From Enterococcus sp. MMGLQ5-1 (lineage in GTDB: Bacteria > Bacillota > Bacilli > Lactobacillales > Streptococcaceae), in the NCBI RefSeq assembly GCF_013155265.1, contig NZ_JABJXU010000004.1:62001-126000 (forward strand): a stretch of DNA of 64,000 nt, written 5' to 3'. The notes beneath the pieces were generated by a model, which did not search any database, had not been told where the DNA came from, and saw only the letters and a list, made by a program, of their open reading frames with translations. Positions 20,993 through 30,049 of the stretch are shown here, one piece after another; position 1 is the stretch's first letter, and each line of letters starts with the position of its first letter. A program made the translations under genes and the position numbers.

Positions 20993-22207
20993 TTGAAATT
21001 TGTAGAAAATATTAGTCCGCAGGCTCATGATGAGTTTGTTAAGAAGAGTCCATTGAACCATCTCCTGCAGTCAAGTACTTGGGCCAAGGTTAAGGATAAT
21101 TGGGGATCAGCCATTGTTGGTGTCAAGAATGAGCATGACGAATTAGTCGCCTCTGCATTGGTTCTAATCAAGCACCTGCCACTCGGTTTAACGATGATTT
21201 ATACACCGAAGGGTCCGATTTTGGATTATACTAATCAAGAGCTTGTTAATTTCTTTTTTGTGTCCTTTAAAAAGTGGGCCAAAAAGCAAAATGCTTTATT
21301 TATTAAATTTGATCCAGCAGTTATCTATCGTTCTGGTAAAGTTGGTGGTGAGTCAGTAGCTAATCCAGCGGCAAGTGAAATTATCGAAAATATTAAATCA
21401 GTTGGGGCGGAACATTTAGGCTTTAATCTTAAAATGAGTGAAACAATCCAGCCTCGCTTTCAAGCCAATGAACCACTTTCTGCTTTGGTAAATCAAATTT
21501 ATCCAAAGCATACTAATCGAATTATGAAGGATGCAAAAAAACGCGGTGTGACTGGGCGCAGAGCGACCATTGATGCTTTGAAAGCCTTTAGTGCAGTTGT
21601 TAATAAGACAGAAACTCGAAAAGGCGTTTCACTTCGCAATTTTGATTATTTTCAGCAATTAATGACGCTTTATGGCGAAGATGCTTATTTACATATTGCT
21701 GAAATTAATTTATTTGAAAAATATCATGAGTTAAAAAATCAGCTGGAAACCATTGAAACAGATATCGCCAATACGCCAGAAAATCAAAAGAAGCGTTTTA
21801 ATCGTTTAAATGATCAAAAGCGTTCAGTTGAAAAATATTTGGCAGAATTAAGTCAGCATGATTGCAGTCAAAATGTGCCGACCGTAATTGCTGGGATTCT
21901 ATCAATTAAATTTGGCGGTACCTTAGAGATGCTCTATGCTGGTATGGACGATGATTTTAAAAAGTTCTATCCACAATACCTATTATATCCAATTGCTTTT
22001 AATGAAGGCTTTGAGGATGGTTGCCTTTGGGGAAATATGGGTGGTGTTGAAGGAACGCTTGATGATGGCTTATCGAAATTCAAAAGTAATTTCAACCCAG
22101 ATATTCAAGAGCTAATTGGTGAGTTTAATTTACCAGTCAATCGCCTATTGTATAAACTAAGTAATTTTGCTTATAAGCTTAGAAAGCGTCGTAATGCGCA
22201 TGATTAA
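20993..22207 (+). CDS. FemX/MurM-family tRNA-dependent aminoacyltransferase (second copy)
   Basis: It is a paralogue of the preceding gene (404 aa) with the same layout: N-terminal lobe (SSTWAKVKDNWG, IYTPKGPILDY), helical arm of charged residues at about 240-290, and C-terminal lobe with GNMGGVEGTLDDGLSKFKS. The start is TTG 20993, six bases after GGAGG. Two such enzymes side by side suggest a two-residue cross-bridge built stepwise, as by MurM and MurN in pneumococcus. Together with mreCD and the CHAP protein the region is a cell-wall cluster. Repeat copy C follows. Confidence 0.88.
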   Translation: MKFVENISPQAHDEFVKKSPLNHLLQSSTWAKVKDNWGSAIVGVKNEHDELVASALVLIKHLPLGLTMIYTPKGPILDYTNQELVNFFFVSFKKWAKKQNALFIKFDPAVIYRSGKVGGESVANPAASEIIENIKSVGAEHLGFNLKMSETIQPRFQANEPLSALVNQIYPKHTNRIMKDAKKRGVTGRRATIDALKAFSAVVNKTETRKGVSLRNFDYFQQLMTLYGEDAYLHIAEINLFEKYHELKNQLETIETDIANTPENQKKRFNRLNDQKRSVEKYLAELSQHDCSQNVPTVIAGILSIKFGGTLEMLYAGMDDDFKKFYPQYLLYPIAFNEGFEDGCLWGNMGGVEGTLDDGLSKFKSNFNPDIQELIGEFNLPVNRLLYKLSNFAYKLRKRRNAHD

Positions 22208-22231
22208 AAGCAAAATTAAGAATTATAAAGT

Positions 22232-22576
22232 GGAGCTGGGACAAAAGACGTTTAATGATGTAGAAAATGGTGCTAATTGCCTCACCAAAAAATCGTAGAG
22301 CAAGGGCTTTCTCTCTCTGATTAAAACTATGAAAAATAGGTACGTCATTTGTTTAGATAGTCAAATCTTTTCTGTCTGACCGGATGACGTATCTATTTGA
22401 ATCTTTTTAAGGGAAAAAACCTATCAAAAAAAGCTATTTCACGTTTATTTACTCGGGCGTGCTTTGTCCGAGCGGGCAATCTGGCTTCAACGGCTTGAAA
22501 GTATCGGCATAAGCAGCGTATGAAGCCCGTAAATTACGAACATTATGAAAGGGGTTAGGACTTTTGTCACAGCCCC
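22232..22576 (+). repeat. Dispersed repeat family 1, copy C (best preserved ends)
   Basis: It is 345 bp with imperfect 16-bp terminal inverted repeats: GGAGCTGGGACAAAAG (22232-22247) against the complement of CTTTTGTCACAGCCCC (22561-22576), 14 of 16 matching. The interior matches copy A in reverse over 22256-22440 and copies B and D around 22478-22516. It has no coding capacity. It resembles a miniature inverted-repeat element. Confidence 0.75.
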
Positions 22577-22582
22577 TTTTTT
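22547..22582 (+). terminator. Terminator formed by the end of repeat copy C
   Basis: GAAAGGGGTT pairs with AGCCCCTTTT (one G-U) and GAC pairs with GTC across a TTTT loop, with a small internal bulge, then TTTTT. It should end the femX transcript. Confidence 0.65.
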
Positions 22583-22641
22583 AATTTATAATTATTTTGG
22601 AAATAATATCGGCATTAAATGCAAAAAGGAGATCAGTATTA

Positions 22642-22968
22642 ATGGCTAATATGAATGAATTAAAGCAGATTAGACAAAATTTTTCAGAAAATCGTCGTTT
22701 TTTAGGAGATGGTTATTATCGTTTAGTAGTAGGTGAAGCAAACGAGTATGAATTAGAAATTGCAACTGCTGGTTTTTGTGGGGATTTTTCATATCATCCA
22801 AAGATTAAATTTAGAATTGTTGATGACAGCATAAAGCCTTATTTTCTAATAGACCAAAATACTAATCCGATGATAATATTGGATGCAAGCACACCCGAAA
22901 GTTTAAAGCGGCTGGAGCAAGAACTTGACCAATTATTCGATAAATTTATTGCAAAAATTGAGAATTAA
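22642..22968 (+). CDS. Hypothetical protein (108 aa)
   Basis: I do not recognise this protein. It starts MANMNELKQIRQNFSENRRF, is soluble, acidic overall, and contains a compact alternating region (YYRLVVGEANEYELEIAT) suggesting beta strands, then a C-terminal helix (ESLKRLEQELDQLFDKFI). AAAGGAGA lies nine bases before the ATG at 22642; an in-frame upstream ATG at 22597 lacks an RBS and sits just after the repeat. It lies alone between repeat copy C and the APC permease promoter. Confidence 0.65.
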   Translation: MANMNELKQIRQNFSENRRFLGDGYYRLVVGEANEYELEIATAGFCGDFSYHPKIKFRIVDDSIKPYFLIDQNTNPMIILDASTPESLKRLEQELDQLFDKFIAKIEN

Positions 22969-22994
22969 TTAAGAAAAATTGTTTAAAATATGCT

Positions 22995-23023
22995 TTGACC
23001 TTATGCGGTTTTTGCGTTACAAT
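22995..23023 (+). promoter_or_regulatory. Promoter of the APC permease gene
   Basis: TTGACC (22995-23000), exactly 17 bp, TACAAT (23018-23023). It lies 43 bp before the ATG at 23067. Confidence 0.65.
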
Positions 23024-23066
23024 TCATATCTGTGAATCATAAGAAAATTAATCTTAGGAGAATAGA

Positions 23067-24884
23067 ATGAATTATGTTAAAAAGTTATTGATTGGTAAGC
23101 CATTGAAACAATCAATCAGTGACGATCATAAGATTACAAAGTTTCAAGCGCTCGCAATGCTGTCTTCTGATGCGCTTTCTTCAATTGCATATGGGACTGA
23201 ACAGATTATTTTGGTTTTAGTGACTCTGTCAGCAGCAGCAATTTGGTATTCTTTGCCGATTGCTTTCCTTGTCTTAGTCTTATTAATTAGCTTGACACTA
23301 TCATATCGTCAGGTAATTCATGCTTATCCACAGGGCGGTGGCGCTTATTTGGTATCCACTGAAAATCTAGGGGACAAATGGGGGCTGATATCAGGTGGTA
23401 GCTTATTAATTGATTATATGCTAACGGTTGCAGTATCTGTTTCTGCGGGCGCAGAAGCAATTACTTCTGCGATTCCAGCATTATTTCATCATCAGGTTGC
23501 TATTGCAGTTGTTCTTGTTTTAGTTTTAATGCTGATTAATTTAAGAGGTCTACGAGAATCTGCTGGTATGCTTATGGTTCCAGTTTACCTTTTTGTGATA
23601 AGTGTCATTGCGCTGATTGTGATTGGTGTGTTTAAGATAATGACTGGACAATTATTATATAACGCAACCAGTCATGTTGGTTCGGTTGTACCAGGAATTT
23701 CGATTGCGCTATTATTACGGGCTTTTTCAAGTGGCTCAGCATCTTTGACGGGCGTGGAGGCTATTAGTAATGCTGTGCCCTTCTTCAAAAAGCCACGCGC
23801 TAAGAATGCTGCGATGACCTTAACGATTATGTCAATTATTCTAGGCTGCTTCTTTACAGGAATTACTTTTTTGAACTATTGGTTGGGTATTGTTCCAAGA
23901 ACTGAAGTAACCGTTCTATCACAAATTGCAAAATTGGTATTTAATAACCAAGTTTTATTTTATATTTTCCAAATTGCAACTGCTGGTATTCTAGCAGTTG
24001 CAGCAAATACAGGCTTTTCAGCATTCCCGATGCTATCATATAATTTAGCGGCTAATAAGTATATGCCGCATATGTACCTGGCTAAGGGAGATCGTCTAGG
24101 TTATTCAAATGGCATGATTACACTTGCTGTTGGTGCGATTGCCTTATTATTTATTTTTCAGGGCTCAACTGAGCGCTTAATCCCACTTTATTCGATTGGT
24201 GTTTTCATTCCATTTGCCCTTGCTCAGACAGGGATGATTGTTAAATGGTATCGAGAAAAGAAATTATCCAAATCAATTGCGAATATTATTGGTGCTTTTA
24301 TATCCTATGCAATTACTATTATTTTATTTGTCTTTAGATTACACGATATCTGGCCATTTTTTGTAATCATGCCGGTTTTACTCTTTGTTTTTTATAGTAT
24401 TAGACGGCATTATAAGAATGTTGCGGATCAATTAAAAATAAAAGAAGAAGTAAAGGTGCATGAATTTAATGGTAATACTGTTTTGGTTTTGGTTGGTAAT
24501 GTGACCCAAGTAGATATTGGCGCCATCAACTACGCACGATCAATTGGCGATGAAGTTATTGCGATGCATGTTTCGACAGAGGATACTAAGGCCAAGGATT
24601 TGGAAGTTGAGGAGAACTTTAAAATATTATTTCCAGATGTTCGTTTTTCGGTTGTACATTCTAGCTTCACTGATATTGTCAAGCCGGTTGTTCGTTATGT
24701 TGATTTGGTTAGTAAAGCGGCCGGAAAGAAAAATAATACGGTGACTGTTTTGGTACCACAATTTATTCCAAACCATCGTTGGCAGCAAATTTTACATAAT
24801 CAAACAAGCTTAAAAATTCGTCTTTATTTAAATTGGCGAGAAAATATTATTATTTCTACTTATTCTTATCATCTAAAGCGATGA
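23067..24884 (+). CDS. APC-superfamily amino acid permease with C-terminal cytosolic domain
   Basis: It is a 605-aa transporter with about 12 membrane helices (roughly 30-435). It opens with the APC-type stretch LAMLSSDALSSIAYG and has the unwound-helix pattern GSASLTGVEAISNAVP. The last ~150 residues form a soluble alpha/beta domain (VLVLVGNVTQVDIGAINYAR) resembling a universal-stress-like fold. This architecture is common in lactic acid bacteria, annotated only as APC permease, with amino acids or K+ as candidate substrates. It is monocistronic with its own promoter. Confidence 0.85.
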   Translation: MNYVKKLLIGKPLKQSISDDHKITKFQALAMLSSDALSSIAYGTEQIILVLVTLSAAAIWYSLPIAFLVLVLLISLTLSYRQVIHAYPQGGGAYLVSTENLGDKWGLISGGSLLIDYMLTVAVSVSAGAEAITSAIPALFHHQVAIAVVLVLVLMLINLRGLRESAGMLMVPVYLFVISVIALIVIGVFKIMTGQLLYNATSHVGSVVPGISIALLLRAFSSGSASLTGVEAISNAVPFFKKPRAKNAAMTLTIMSIILGCFFTGITFLNYWLGIVPRTEVTVLSQIAKLVFNNQVLFYIFQIATAGILAVAANTGFSAFPMLSYNLAANKYMPHMYLAKGDRLGYSNGMITLAVGAIALLFIFQGSTERLIPLYSIGVFIPFALAQTGMIVKWYREKKLSKSIANIIGAFISYAITIILFVFRLHDIWPFFVIMPVLLFVFYSIRRHYKNVADQLKIKEEVKVHEFNGNTVLVLVGNVTQVDIGAINYARSIGDEVIAMHVSTEDTKAKDLEVEENFKILFPDVRFSVVHSSFTDIVKPVVRYVDLVSKAAGKKNNTVTVLVPQFIPNHRWQQILHNQTSLKIRLYLNWRENIIISTYSYHLKR

Positions 24885-24906
24885 TCAAGAATTAGAGTTA
24901 TTTTTA

Positions 24907-24934
24907 TTGAAAACAGTATTTTCTATGCTAAAAT
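24907..24934 (+). promoter_or_regulatory. Promoter of the polysaccharide deacetylase gene
   Basis: TTGAAA (24907-24912), 16-bp gap, extended -10 TGC-TAAAAT (24926-24934). Confidence 0.65.
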
Positions 24935-24977
24935 TAACTGATAATATATTTTTTTAAGGGGATAAAAAGGGGAGAAA

Positions 24978-25865
24978 ATGAAAAAATATTTGACAGTTCT
25001 TATGGTAGGCTTAATTGTTGCGATGTTTGCTTCAATTTTTACTGCTGTGATTTATTACACTGGTGATAAGGTGGAGCAGCTAGGTACCACGCAACAGGAA
25101 ACCGGTCAGACTGATGCGAGTAAAACTCAAAATGAATCTAGTGCCAAAGAAGCTTCAGCTAATAAAGAAGAAACGGTTACTTGGACAAAGTCTGATACGG
25201 TAATTGAATTTCCCATTTTAATGTATCATCATATTGCAGACGTAGTTGATGGAAATACTCTTTATGTTCCTAAGGCTGAATTTCAAATGGAGATGGCTGC
25301 CTTGAAAGAGGCGGGCTATTATACGCTAAGTCCCGAAGAGGCATACCGTGTACTAACTCAAAACGAAAAGCCTGCAGAGAAAATTGTTTGGGTAACATTA
25401 GATGATGGCTATGTGGATAACTATAATTCTGCAGTACCAGTACTGACTGAGCTTGGAATGAAAGCGACAATTAATGTTATTACTGGCATACAGGATGGTG
25501 TAGAATGGCTGGCTAATCCTCAGCTTTTAGAATTAAAAAAGAATGCTTTGATTAGTATAGAAAGTCATACCGTGGATCACGTTGATTTATCTCAGCAGAC
25601 TTATGATGGTCAATTGGCACAATTAACAGATTCTCGTCAAACAATCAATCAGCTTTTAAATCAAGATACATCGGTTATTTGTTATCCTTCGGGTAGATAT
25701 AATGATGAAACAGCGAGTGTAGCTGCTCAAGCAGGGTACAAGCTTGGTTTGACGACTGATCCAGGACTTGCTAGTAGCGAAAATGGACTTTTTGCACTTA
25801 ATCGAGTACGAATTGCCTATGGACATTCCAAGGAAAGTTTTTTAAACCAAATTGGTAATTATTAA
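24978..25865 (+). CDS. Membrane-anchored polysaccharide deacetylase (NodB domain)
   Basis: It is a probable extracytoplasmic carbohydrate esterase family 4 enzyme acting on cell-wall or surface polysaccharide N-acetyl groups. One N-terminal membrane helix (about 5-30) is followed by a Ser/Thr/Lys/Glu linker and the NodB domain (about 75-295) with LMYHHI, the metal motif TLDDGY (Asp-Asp), the His pair in ESHTVDHVDLS, and YPSGRYND. The length of 295 aa is short, without the extra domain of pneumococcal PgdA. It is near, but not in, the cell-wall cluster. A strong terminator follows. Confidence 0.88.
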   Translation: MKKYLTVLMVGLIVAMFASIFTAVIYYTGDKVEQLGTTQQETGQTDASKTQNESSAKEASANKEETVTWTKSDTVIEFPILMYHHIADVVDGNTLYVPKAEFQMEMAALKEAGYYTLSPEEAYRVLTQNEKPAEKIVWVTLDDGYVDNYNSAVPVLTELGMKATINVITGIQDGVEWLANPQLLELKKNALISIESHTVDHVDLSQQTYDGQLAQLTDSRQTINQLLNQDTSVICYPSGRYNDETASVAAQAGYKLGLTTDPGLASSENGLFALNRVRIAYGHSKESFLNQIGNY

Positions 25866-25880
25866 TAATATATAAATAAG

Positions 25881-25927
25881 AAAATAGATAGTTTAAAGCG
25901 ATTTTGTTTTTAAATTATCTATTTTTT
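25881..25927 (+). terminator. Terminator of the deacetylase gene
   Basis: AAAATAGATAGTTTAAA (25881-25897) pairs with TTTAAATTATCTATTTT (25909-25925) with one G-U wobble, then T. Confidence 0.75.
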
Positions 25928-26026
25928 GTATATACCAATTTAGGATATTATTTTTATTGAATTGTAGTTTATGTTACGATAGAAATGTTTATGAAAAAAA
26001 TATAGTAATATTTGGGAGGATTTATT

Positions 26027-26533
26027 ATGACAACTGATCAAGAAAAAACGAGTGAATTATTTATTCGCAAAGCAAAAACTTGGAATATTGTAACTTTGGT
26101 AATAGCTAGTATTGGTTTAGTCGCTAACCTATTCAGCATTTCTTCAGTACTTAATCCGGATATTGAAACTTTCAGAAAAATAGGTGCTTCGACTGAGTAT
26201 CTTAATTATTTACAAAGCACCTCGCTTAAGGCTTTTTCAATAGTGGGTATTATTATTTCAATTGTTTTAGTTGTGCTTTATGTAATGAATCAAATGAAGC
26301 TATCTAAAAATCAATTGGCACCAAAATTTCCATATTATATATATATTGGCTGGTCTGTCTTAAGCTATATTATTGGCTTATTGGCACCCAAAATGCAAAT
26401 TGAGGGTATGGATTTTGGTATGATTACAACGTTATTGGGCATTGCTTTTAGAGCAATCTTATTTATTCCAGCCATTTTAGTAATTTATTATTTATTTAAA
26501 GCAGAGCCAGAGGATGCCGATGAAAAAAATTAA
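26027..26533 (+). CDS. Four-helix hypothetical membrane protein
   Basis: It is 168 aa from ATG 26027 (GGGAGGA six bases upstream), with about four hydrophobic helices (near 25-45, 70-95, 108-130, 135-160) and a charged end (AEPEDADEKN). I do not recognise a family. It overlaps the start of the next gene by 14 bp and heads the MacAB-like export operon, so it probably works with that exporter as an accessory membrane protein. TGTTACGAT near 25972-25980 is an extended -10 candidate. Confidence 0.75.
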   Translation: MTTDQEKTSELFIRKAKTWNIVTLVIASIGLVANLFSISSVLNPDIETFRKIGASTEYLNYLQSTSLKAFSIVGIIISIVLVVLYVMNQMKLSKNQLAPKFPYYIYIGWSVLSYIIGLLAPKMQIEGMDFGMITTLLGIAFRAILFIPAILVIYYLFKAEPEDADEKN

Positions 26534-27704
26534 AATGAATAAAAAACAGCGTATCCGTTTTAGTTTAATCGCGGCTGCTTTAGTGCTAGTGATTTTAGCA
26601 ATTGCTATTTTTCTTTCAACTAGAAAAAAGGATGAGCAGGTAGATACGTATCACGTAATGGAAATTAAGTTAGCTGACCCTTTGATTTTTAAAGGTATTA
26701 CACAGGCTGAAAAAACGCAGAACTATTATTTAGACTCGAGTTTAGGTCGTGTTTCTTCGATTTCCGTGACCGATGGTCAGGCTGTTCAAGCCAATACGGT
26801 GCTTTATAGCTATGAAAATGATACGGTACAAGATCAGGCTGATGAACAATCGCAATCATTAAGCAAATTAGGGTTGGCAGTTCAAAACGCTCAGGCAACT
26901 TTGAATGCAGCGGTAGCTAGACAGGCAGAAATAACCAATCAGGTTAATCAGGCAAAAGCTGATTATAATGCTTCTTCTGATGAGGCAGAGCGTGAAAGCT
27001 TGAATGCAAAAATCGATTCTTTAAATGCTAGTTTGGATTCTCAGAAGGATGCAGTATTACAAGCTCGTCAGGCATTGGATGGTGCGAATATTGATTTAGC
27101 TTCTACAAATGAAAGTATCGAACGAATCAAGGAAAAAATAACGACAACAGTGACTAGTGGTATTGACGGCATTGCCTATGTTAATGAAAAAGGGAAAACA
27201 GACGCAACTAGTCCAATTGTCACAGTAGTCAGTCCTTCTACGGTAGTTGAGGGGACAGTTTCGGAGTTTGATTATGAACGTGTCAAACAGGATCAAAAGG
27301 TTACCCTTAAGCCAACGAATGGTGATCAAGAAGTGACAGGTACAATTACGCAGGTTAATCAATTACCAGCTCAGGCAGCTGCCACTGATCAGGCAAGCTC
27401 GACTGCTTCTAGCACCTCAAACTATCAATTTTCAGTTAAACCGGATAGTAATATTCAATATGGTTATACTGTTCAGATTAATTTACCATCAAATGAGATT
27501 CAGCTTGGCAAGGATAACATCATTAAAGAAAAGGAGCAATATTATGTTTATCTTTATCAATCTGGTAAAGCAAAAAAACAGGCAGTTAAGCTTCAAGAAA
27601 AAAATGGTGTTTACACAGTGTTAGAAGGTTTGAAGGTTAAGGATAAAATAATCGAAAAACCAGACGATACATTAAAGGATGGTCAAGAAGTGGCGGTGAG
27701 CTAA
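26520..27704 (+). CDS. Membrane-fusion (HlyD/MacA-type) adaptor of an ABC exporter
   Basis: It is a 394-aa bitopic protein: one N-terminal helix (about 12-32), a barrel-sandwich half (VSSISVTDGQAVQANTVLYS), a long coiled-coil hairpin rich in Gln, Ala and Asn (about 105-205), then the second half (TSGIDGIAYVNEKG) and beta-barrel region. The start ATG 26520 lies six bases after GAGG; an ATG at 26514 is possible. It overlaps the genes on both sides, so all four genes are one operon. In Gram-positives such adaptors pair with MacB-like ABC transporters to export peptides or resist antimicrobials. Confidence 0.85.
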   Translation: MKKIKMNKKQRIRFSLIAAALVLVILAIAIFLSTRKKDEQVDTYHVMEIKLADPLIFKGITQAEKTQNYYLDSSLGRVSSISVTDGQAVQANTVLYSYENDTVQDQADEQSQSLSKLGLAVQNAQATLNAAVARQAEITNQVNQAKADYNASSDEAERESLNAKIDSLNASLDSQKDAVLQARQALDGANIDLASTNESIERIKEKITTTVTSGIDGIAYVNEKGKTDATSPIVTVVSPSTVVEGTVSEFDYERVKQDQKVTLKPTNGDQEVTGTITQVNQLPAQAAATDQASSTASSTSNYQFSVKPDSNIQYGYTVQINLPSNEIQLGKDNIIKEKEQYYVYLYQSGKAKKQAVKLQEKNGVYTVLEGLKVKDKIIEKPDDTLKDGQEVAVS

Positions 27705-28387
27705 TGATTGATTTGGTTGAAGTTAATAAGTATTATCAATCGGATGAAGAAGAGCTTCACGTGCTAAAGGATATTAATTTAAAAGTAGCAGCAGGTGAAA
27801 TGGTTGCGATAATGGGACCTTCAGGCTCTGGTAAATCAACATTAATCAATGTGCTTGGATTTATTGATACTAAATTTGACGGTAGCTATCTTTTTGAAAA
27901 TGAAAACTTAATTACCTCGGCTGATGACCGATTGTCCAAAGTACGCAACCAGGTAGTTGGCTTTGTCTTTCAGAATTTTAGCCTGATTGAAAATAATACT
28001 GTATATGAAAATGTCGAATTACCATTATTATATCGTGGTTTAAAATTTAGCCAAACCAAAGAGCAGGTCATGGCTGCGTTGGAGAGAGTTGGTCTGGCTG
28101 ATAAGGCAGAAAAGTATCCTAAACAGCTATCCGGTGGTCAGCAGCAACGTGTTGCAATTGCAAGAGCTTTAATCAATAAGCCTAAGTTTATTATCGCTGA
28201 TGAGCCGACAGGTGCCCTTGATACCCATACCTCAGAGGATATTATGAAGCTCTTTCATGACTTAAACCGACAGGATGGGGCAACGATCTTGCTTGTAACT
28301 CATGATCCTGAGGTAGTCCCTTATTGTACACGTTTAATTAGTATTCGTGATGGTGCAATTATTGAAGATAAGGAGCTGAAAGAATGA
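27704..28387 (+). CDS. ABC transporter ATP-binding protein, MacB/LolD class
   Basis: It is a 227-aa ATPase with Walker A GPSGSGKST (about 39-47), Q-loop FVFQNFSLI, signature LSGGQQQRVAIARAL, and Walker B FIIADEPTGALD with the D-loop and the switch His in LVTHD. The start codon overlaps the adaptor stop by one base and its own stop overlaps the permease start by four, so expression is coupled. It powers the export system formed by its neighbours. Confidence 0.93.
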   Translation: MIDLVEVNKYYQSDEEELHVLKDINLKVAAGEMVAIMGPSGSGKSTLINVLGFIDTKFDGSYLFENENLITSADDRLSKVRNQVVGFVFQNFSLIENNTVYENVELPLLYRGLKFSQTKEQVMAALERVGLADKAEKYPKQLSGGQQQRVAIARALINKPKFIIADEPTGALDTHTSEDIMKLFHDLNRQDGATILLVTHDPEVVPYCTRLISIRDGAIIEDKELKE

Positions 28388-29583
28388 AAGTATATGTCAA
28401 CTGGCATTCATCCTTAAAATCAATTAAAAAAAATAAAAAAAGAAGTCTTTTAACGATGTTTGGCATTGTCATTGGGATTGCTGCAGTCATTGCCATTCTC
28501 TCGATTGGTCGGGGCTTTGAAAAAAAGACGATAAAGAGCTTGACTAACGAAGACTCGGGTGAAGTAAAGGTAACCCTTTATTTTACACCAGATGATCAAA
28601 CTCTCTATAATGCGAACGTCAATTTCTTTTCTGATAGAGATTTACAGCAGCTTTCTGGCATTTCGGGTGTTAAATCTGCAGATTTTCCAAAAAATGATTC
28701 AGGCACAGTTTACGGTGATATCTTAGTTAAGGATAAGAAAAAAAATAAGCAGTTTGATTTAGTGTCAAGCACTGATCAAACGGTACTATATGGTAGAAAT
28801 TTAACGGCAGCCGATGATGAAACCAAAAGTAAGGTTGTCATGATTGATTCGACAACAGCCAAGGAGCTATATGGCTCGGCGGAGAATGCTTTAAATCGAG
28901 GACTTGAATATAATAGCCAATTCTTTTTAATTGTTGGAATTTATAAGGGTACCGAACAAATTAGTATGTTTTCAATGCCAGAAAGTAATATCCAGATACC
29001 AAAGGCAACCTATCAGCTATATTTTCCAGATCAAAAGGATCATTCTTCTGTAGAGCTAATTATGGAGAAAAATGCGACTGCCAGTAAGGTGACCACAGCA
29101 GCAATTGATGAAATGAAGGCTAGTGGCTCTGTTAAGGATTTGGGTAGCTACGAGGTCTATGATACAGCAGCGCTTACCGATGGTGTTGGACAGGTTTTAA
29201 GCACGATTACCTATTTTATTTCGGCAGTTGCTGGTATCTCCTTGTTTATTGCAGGTGTGGGCGTAATGAATATGATGTATATCTCGGTTTCTGAGCGTAC
29301 CAAGGAAATCGGAATCCGTCGTGCTTTAGGCGCAACACGTAATGCAATCCGTCTACAATTTTTATTGGAGGGTATTACTTTAACATTAATTGGTGGTATC
29401 ATCGGTTATATTGTAGGTATGATTTTGGCTTATGTGATTGGTAATGCTGTTTCAATCCCTGTTTCAATTGATTTATTTACCGTTTTGCTAGCAGTAGGTG
29501 TTTCAAGTGGAATTGGCTTAATTTTTTCAGTAATGCCCGCCTCAGAGGCTGCAAAAAAGGATTTAATTGATATTTTAAGATAA
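28384..29583 (+). CDS. ABC transporter permease, MacB/FtsX family
   Basis: It is 399 aa with an N-terminal helix (about 22-45, GIVIGIAAVIAILSIGRG), a ~200-residue extracellular MacB periplasmic-core-like domain, and three C-terminal FtsX helices (about 275-385) with the conserved SERTKEIGIRRALGATR loop. It is the channel subunit of the preceding adaptor and ATPase. The substrate is unknown; lantibiotic or antimicrobial peptide efflux is a common role for the class. A strong terminator follows. Confidence 0.92.
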   Translation: MKVYVNWHSSLKSIKKNKKRSLLTMFGIVIGIAAVIAILSIGRGFEKKTIKSLTNEDSGEVKVTLYFTPDDQTLYNANVNFFSDRDLQQLSGISGVKSADFPKNDSGTVYGDILVKDKKKNKQFDLVSSTDQTVLYGRNLTAADDETKSKVVMIDSTTAKELYGSAENALNRGLEYNSQFFLIVGIYKGTEQISMFSMPESNIQIPKATYQLYFPDQKDHSSVELIMEKNATASKVTTAAIDEMKASGSVKDLGSYEVYDTAALTDGVGQVLSTITYFISAVAGISLFIAGVGVMNMMYISVSERTKEIGIRRALGATRNAIRLQFLLEGITLTLIGGIIGYIVGMILAYVIGNAVSIPVSIDLFTVLLAVGVSSGIGLIFSVMPASEAAKKDLIDILR

Positions 29584-29628
29584 CAAATTAAACAATATAA
29601 TTATTTTTTAGAATTTAAATATGGCTTG

Positions 29629-29660
29629 AAAGGCTAGGGCAGTTGCTCTAGCTTTTTTTT
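29629..29660 (+). terminator. Terminator of the MacAB-like operon
   Basis: GCTAGGGC (29633-29640) pairs with GCTCTAGC (29645-29652) with one wobble, followed by eight T. Confidence 0.8.
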
Positions 29661-29661
29661 A

Positions 29662-29690
29662 TTGACAAATATTTGAAAAGTGGTTAGAAT
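29662..29690 (+). promoter_or_regulatory. Promoter of the zinc-starvation operon
   Basis: TTGACA (29662-29667), exactly 17 bp, TAGAAT (29685-29690). This is one of the strongest promoters in the window. Confidence 0.8.
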
Positions 29691-29699
29691 ATAGTTTAT

Positions 29700-29724
29700 G
29701 TAAATCGTAATTATTACAATTTAC
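29700..29724. promoter_or_regulatory. Zur box over the transcription start
   Basis: GTAAATCGTAAT, T, ATTACAATTTAC is a 12-1-12 inverted repeat with one mismatch. It matches the known Firmicute Zur core TCGTAATNATTACGA with one substitution. Its place about 10 bp after the -10 fits repression when zinc is sufficient. Confidence 0.85.
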
Positions 29725-29753
29725 ATAAATATTTTTTTACGTTGGGAGAGAAA

Positions 29754-30023
29754 ATGGCAAAAAAATCAAAAATTGCAAAGGCAAAACACCAAAAAGAATT
29801 AATTGAACGCTATGCGTCGATTAGATATGAATTAAAACAAAAAAAAGATTATGAAGGCTTGGCGAAGCTGCCAAGAGATTCTAATCCCAATCGCTTAAAA
29901 AATCGCGATTTAATTGATGGGCGACCACGGGCTTACATGAGAAAATTTGGTATGTCGCGGATTAAATTTAGAGAGCTGGCACACAAGGGACAAATTCCTG
30001 GAGTAAAGAAGGCCAGCTGGTAG
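29754..30023 (+). CDS. rpsN: 30S ribosomal protein S14, zinc-independent paralogue
   Basis: It is 89 aa with the S14 signature [12 protein letters not shown] and [19 protein letters not shown], but it lacks the CxxC-CxxC zinc ribbon of the short S14 form. It is thus the C-minus variant that replaces zinc-bearing S14 when zinc is scarce. Start is ATG 29754 after GGGAG. It is first in an operon behind a Zur box at 29700-29724, which agrees with that role. Confidence 0.92.
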   Translation: MAKKSKIAKAKHQKELIERYASIRYELKQKKDYEGLAKLPRDSNPNRLKNRDLIDGRPRAYMRKFGMSRIKFRELAHKGQIPGVKKASW

Positions 30024-30049
30024 TCAATGATAAAGTTAGGGGGCCGATA

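Larger units (their letters stand above)
22208..22641. other. Intergenic region filled by repeat copy C
   Basis: Almost the whole gap is repeat family 1 (22232-22576). It contains the CTCGGGC hairpin near 22450-22475 and the terminator at 22547-22582. No gene is seen. Confidence 0.75.
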
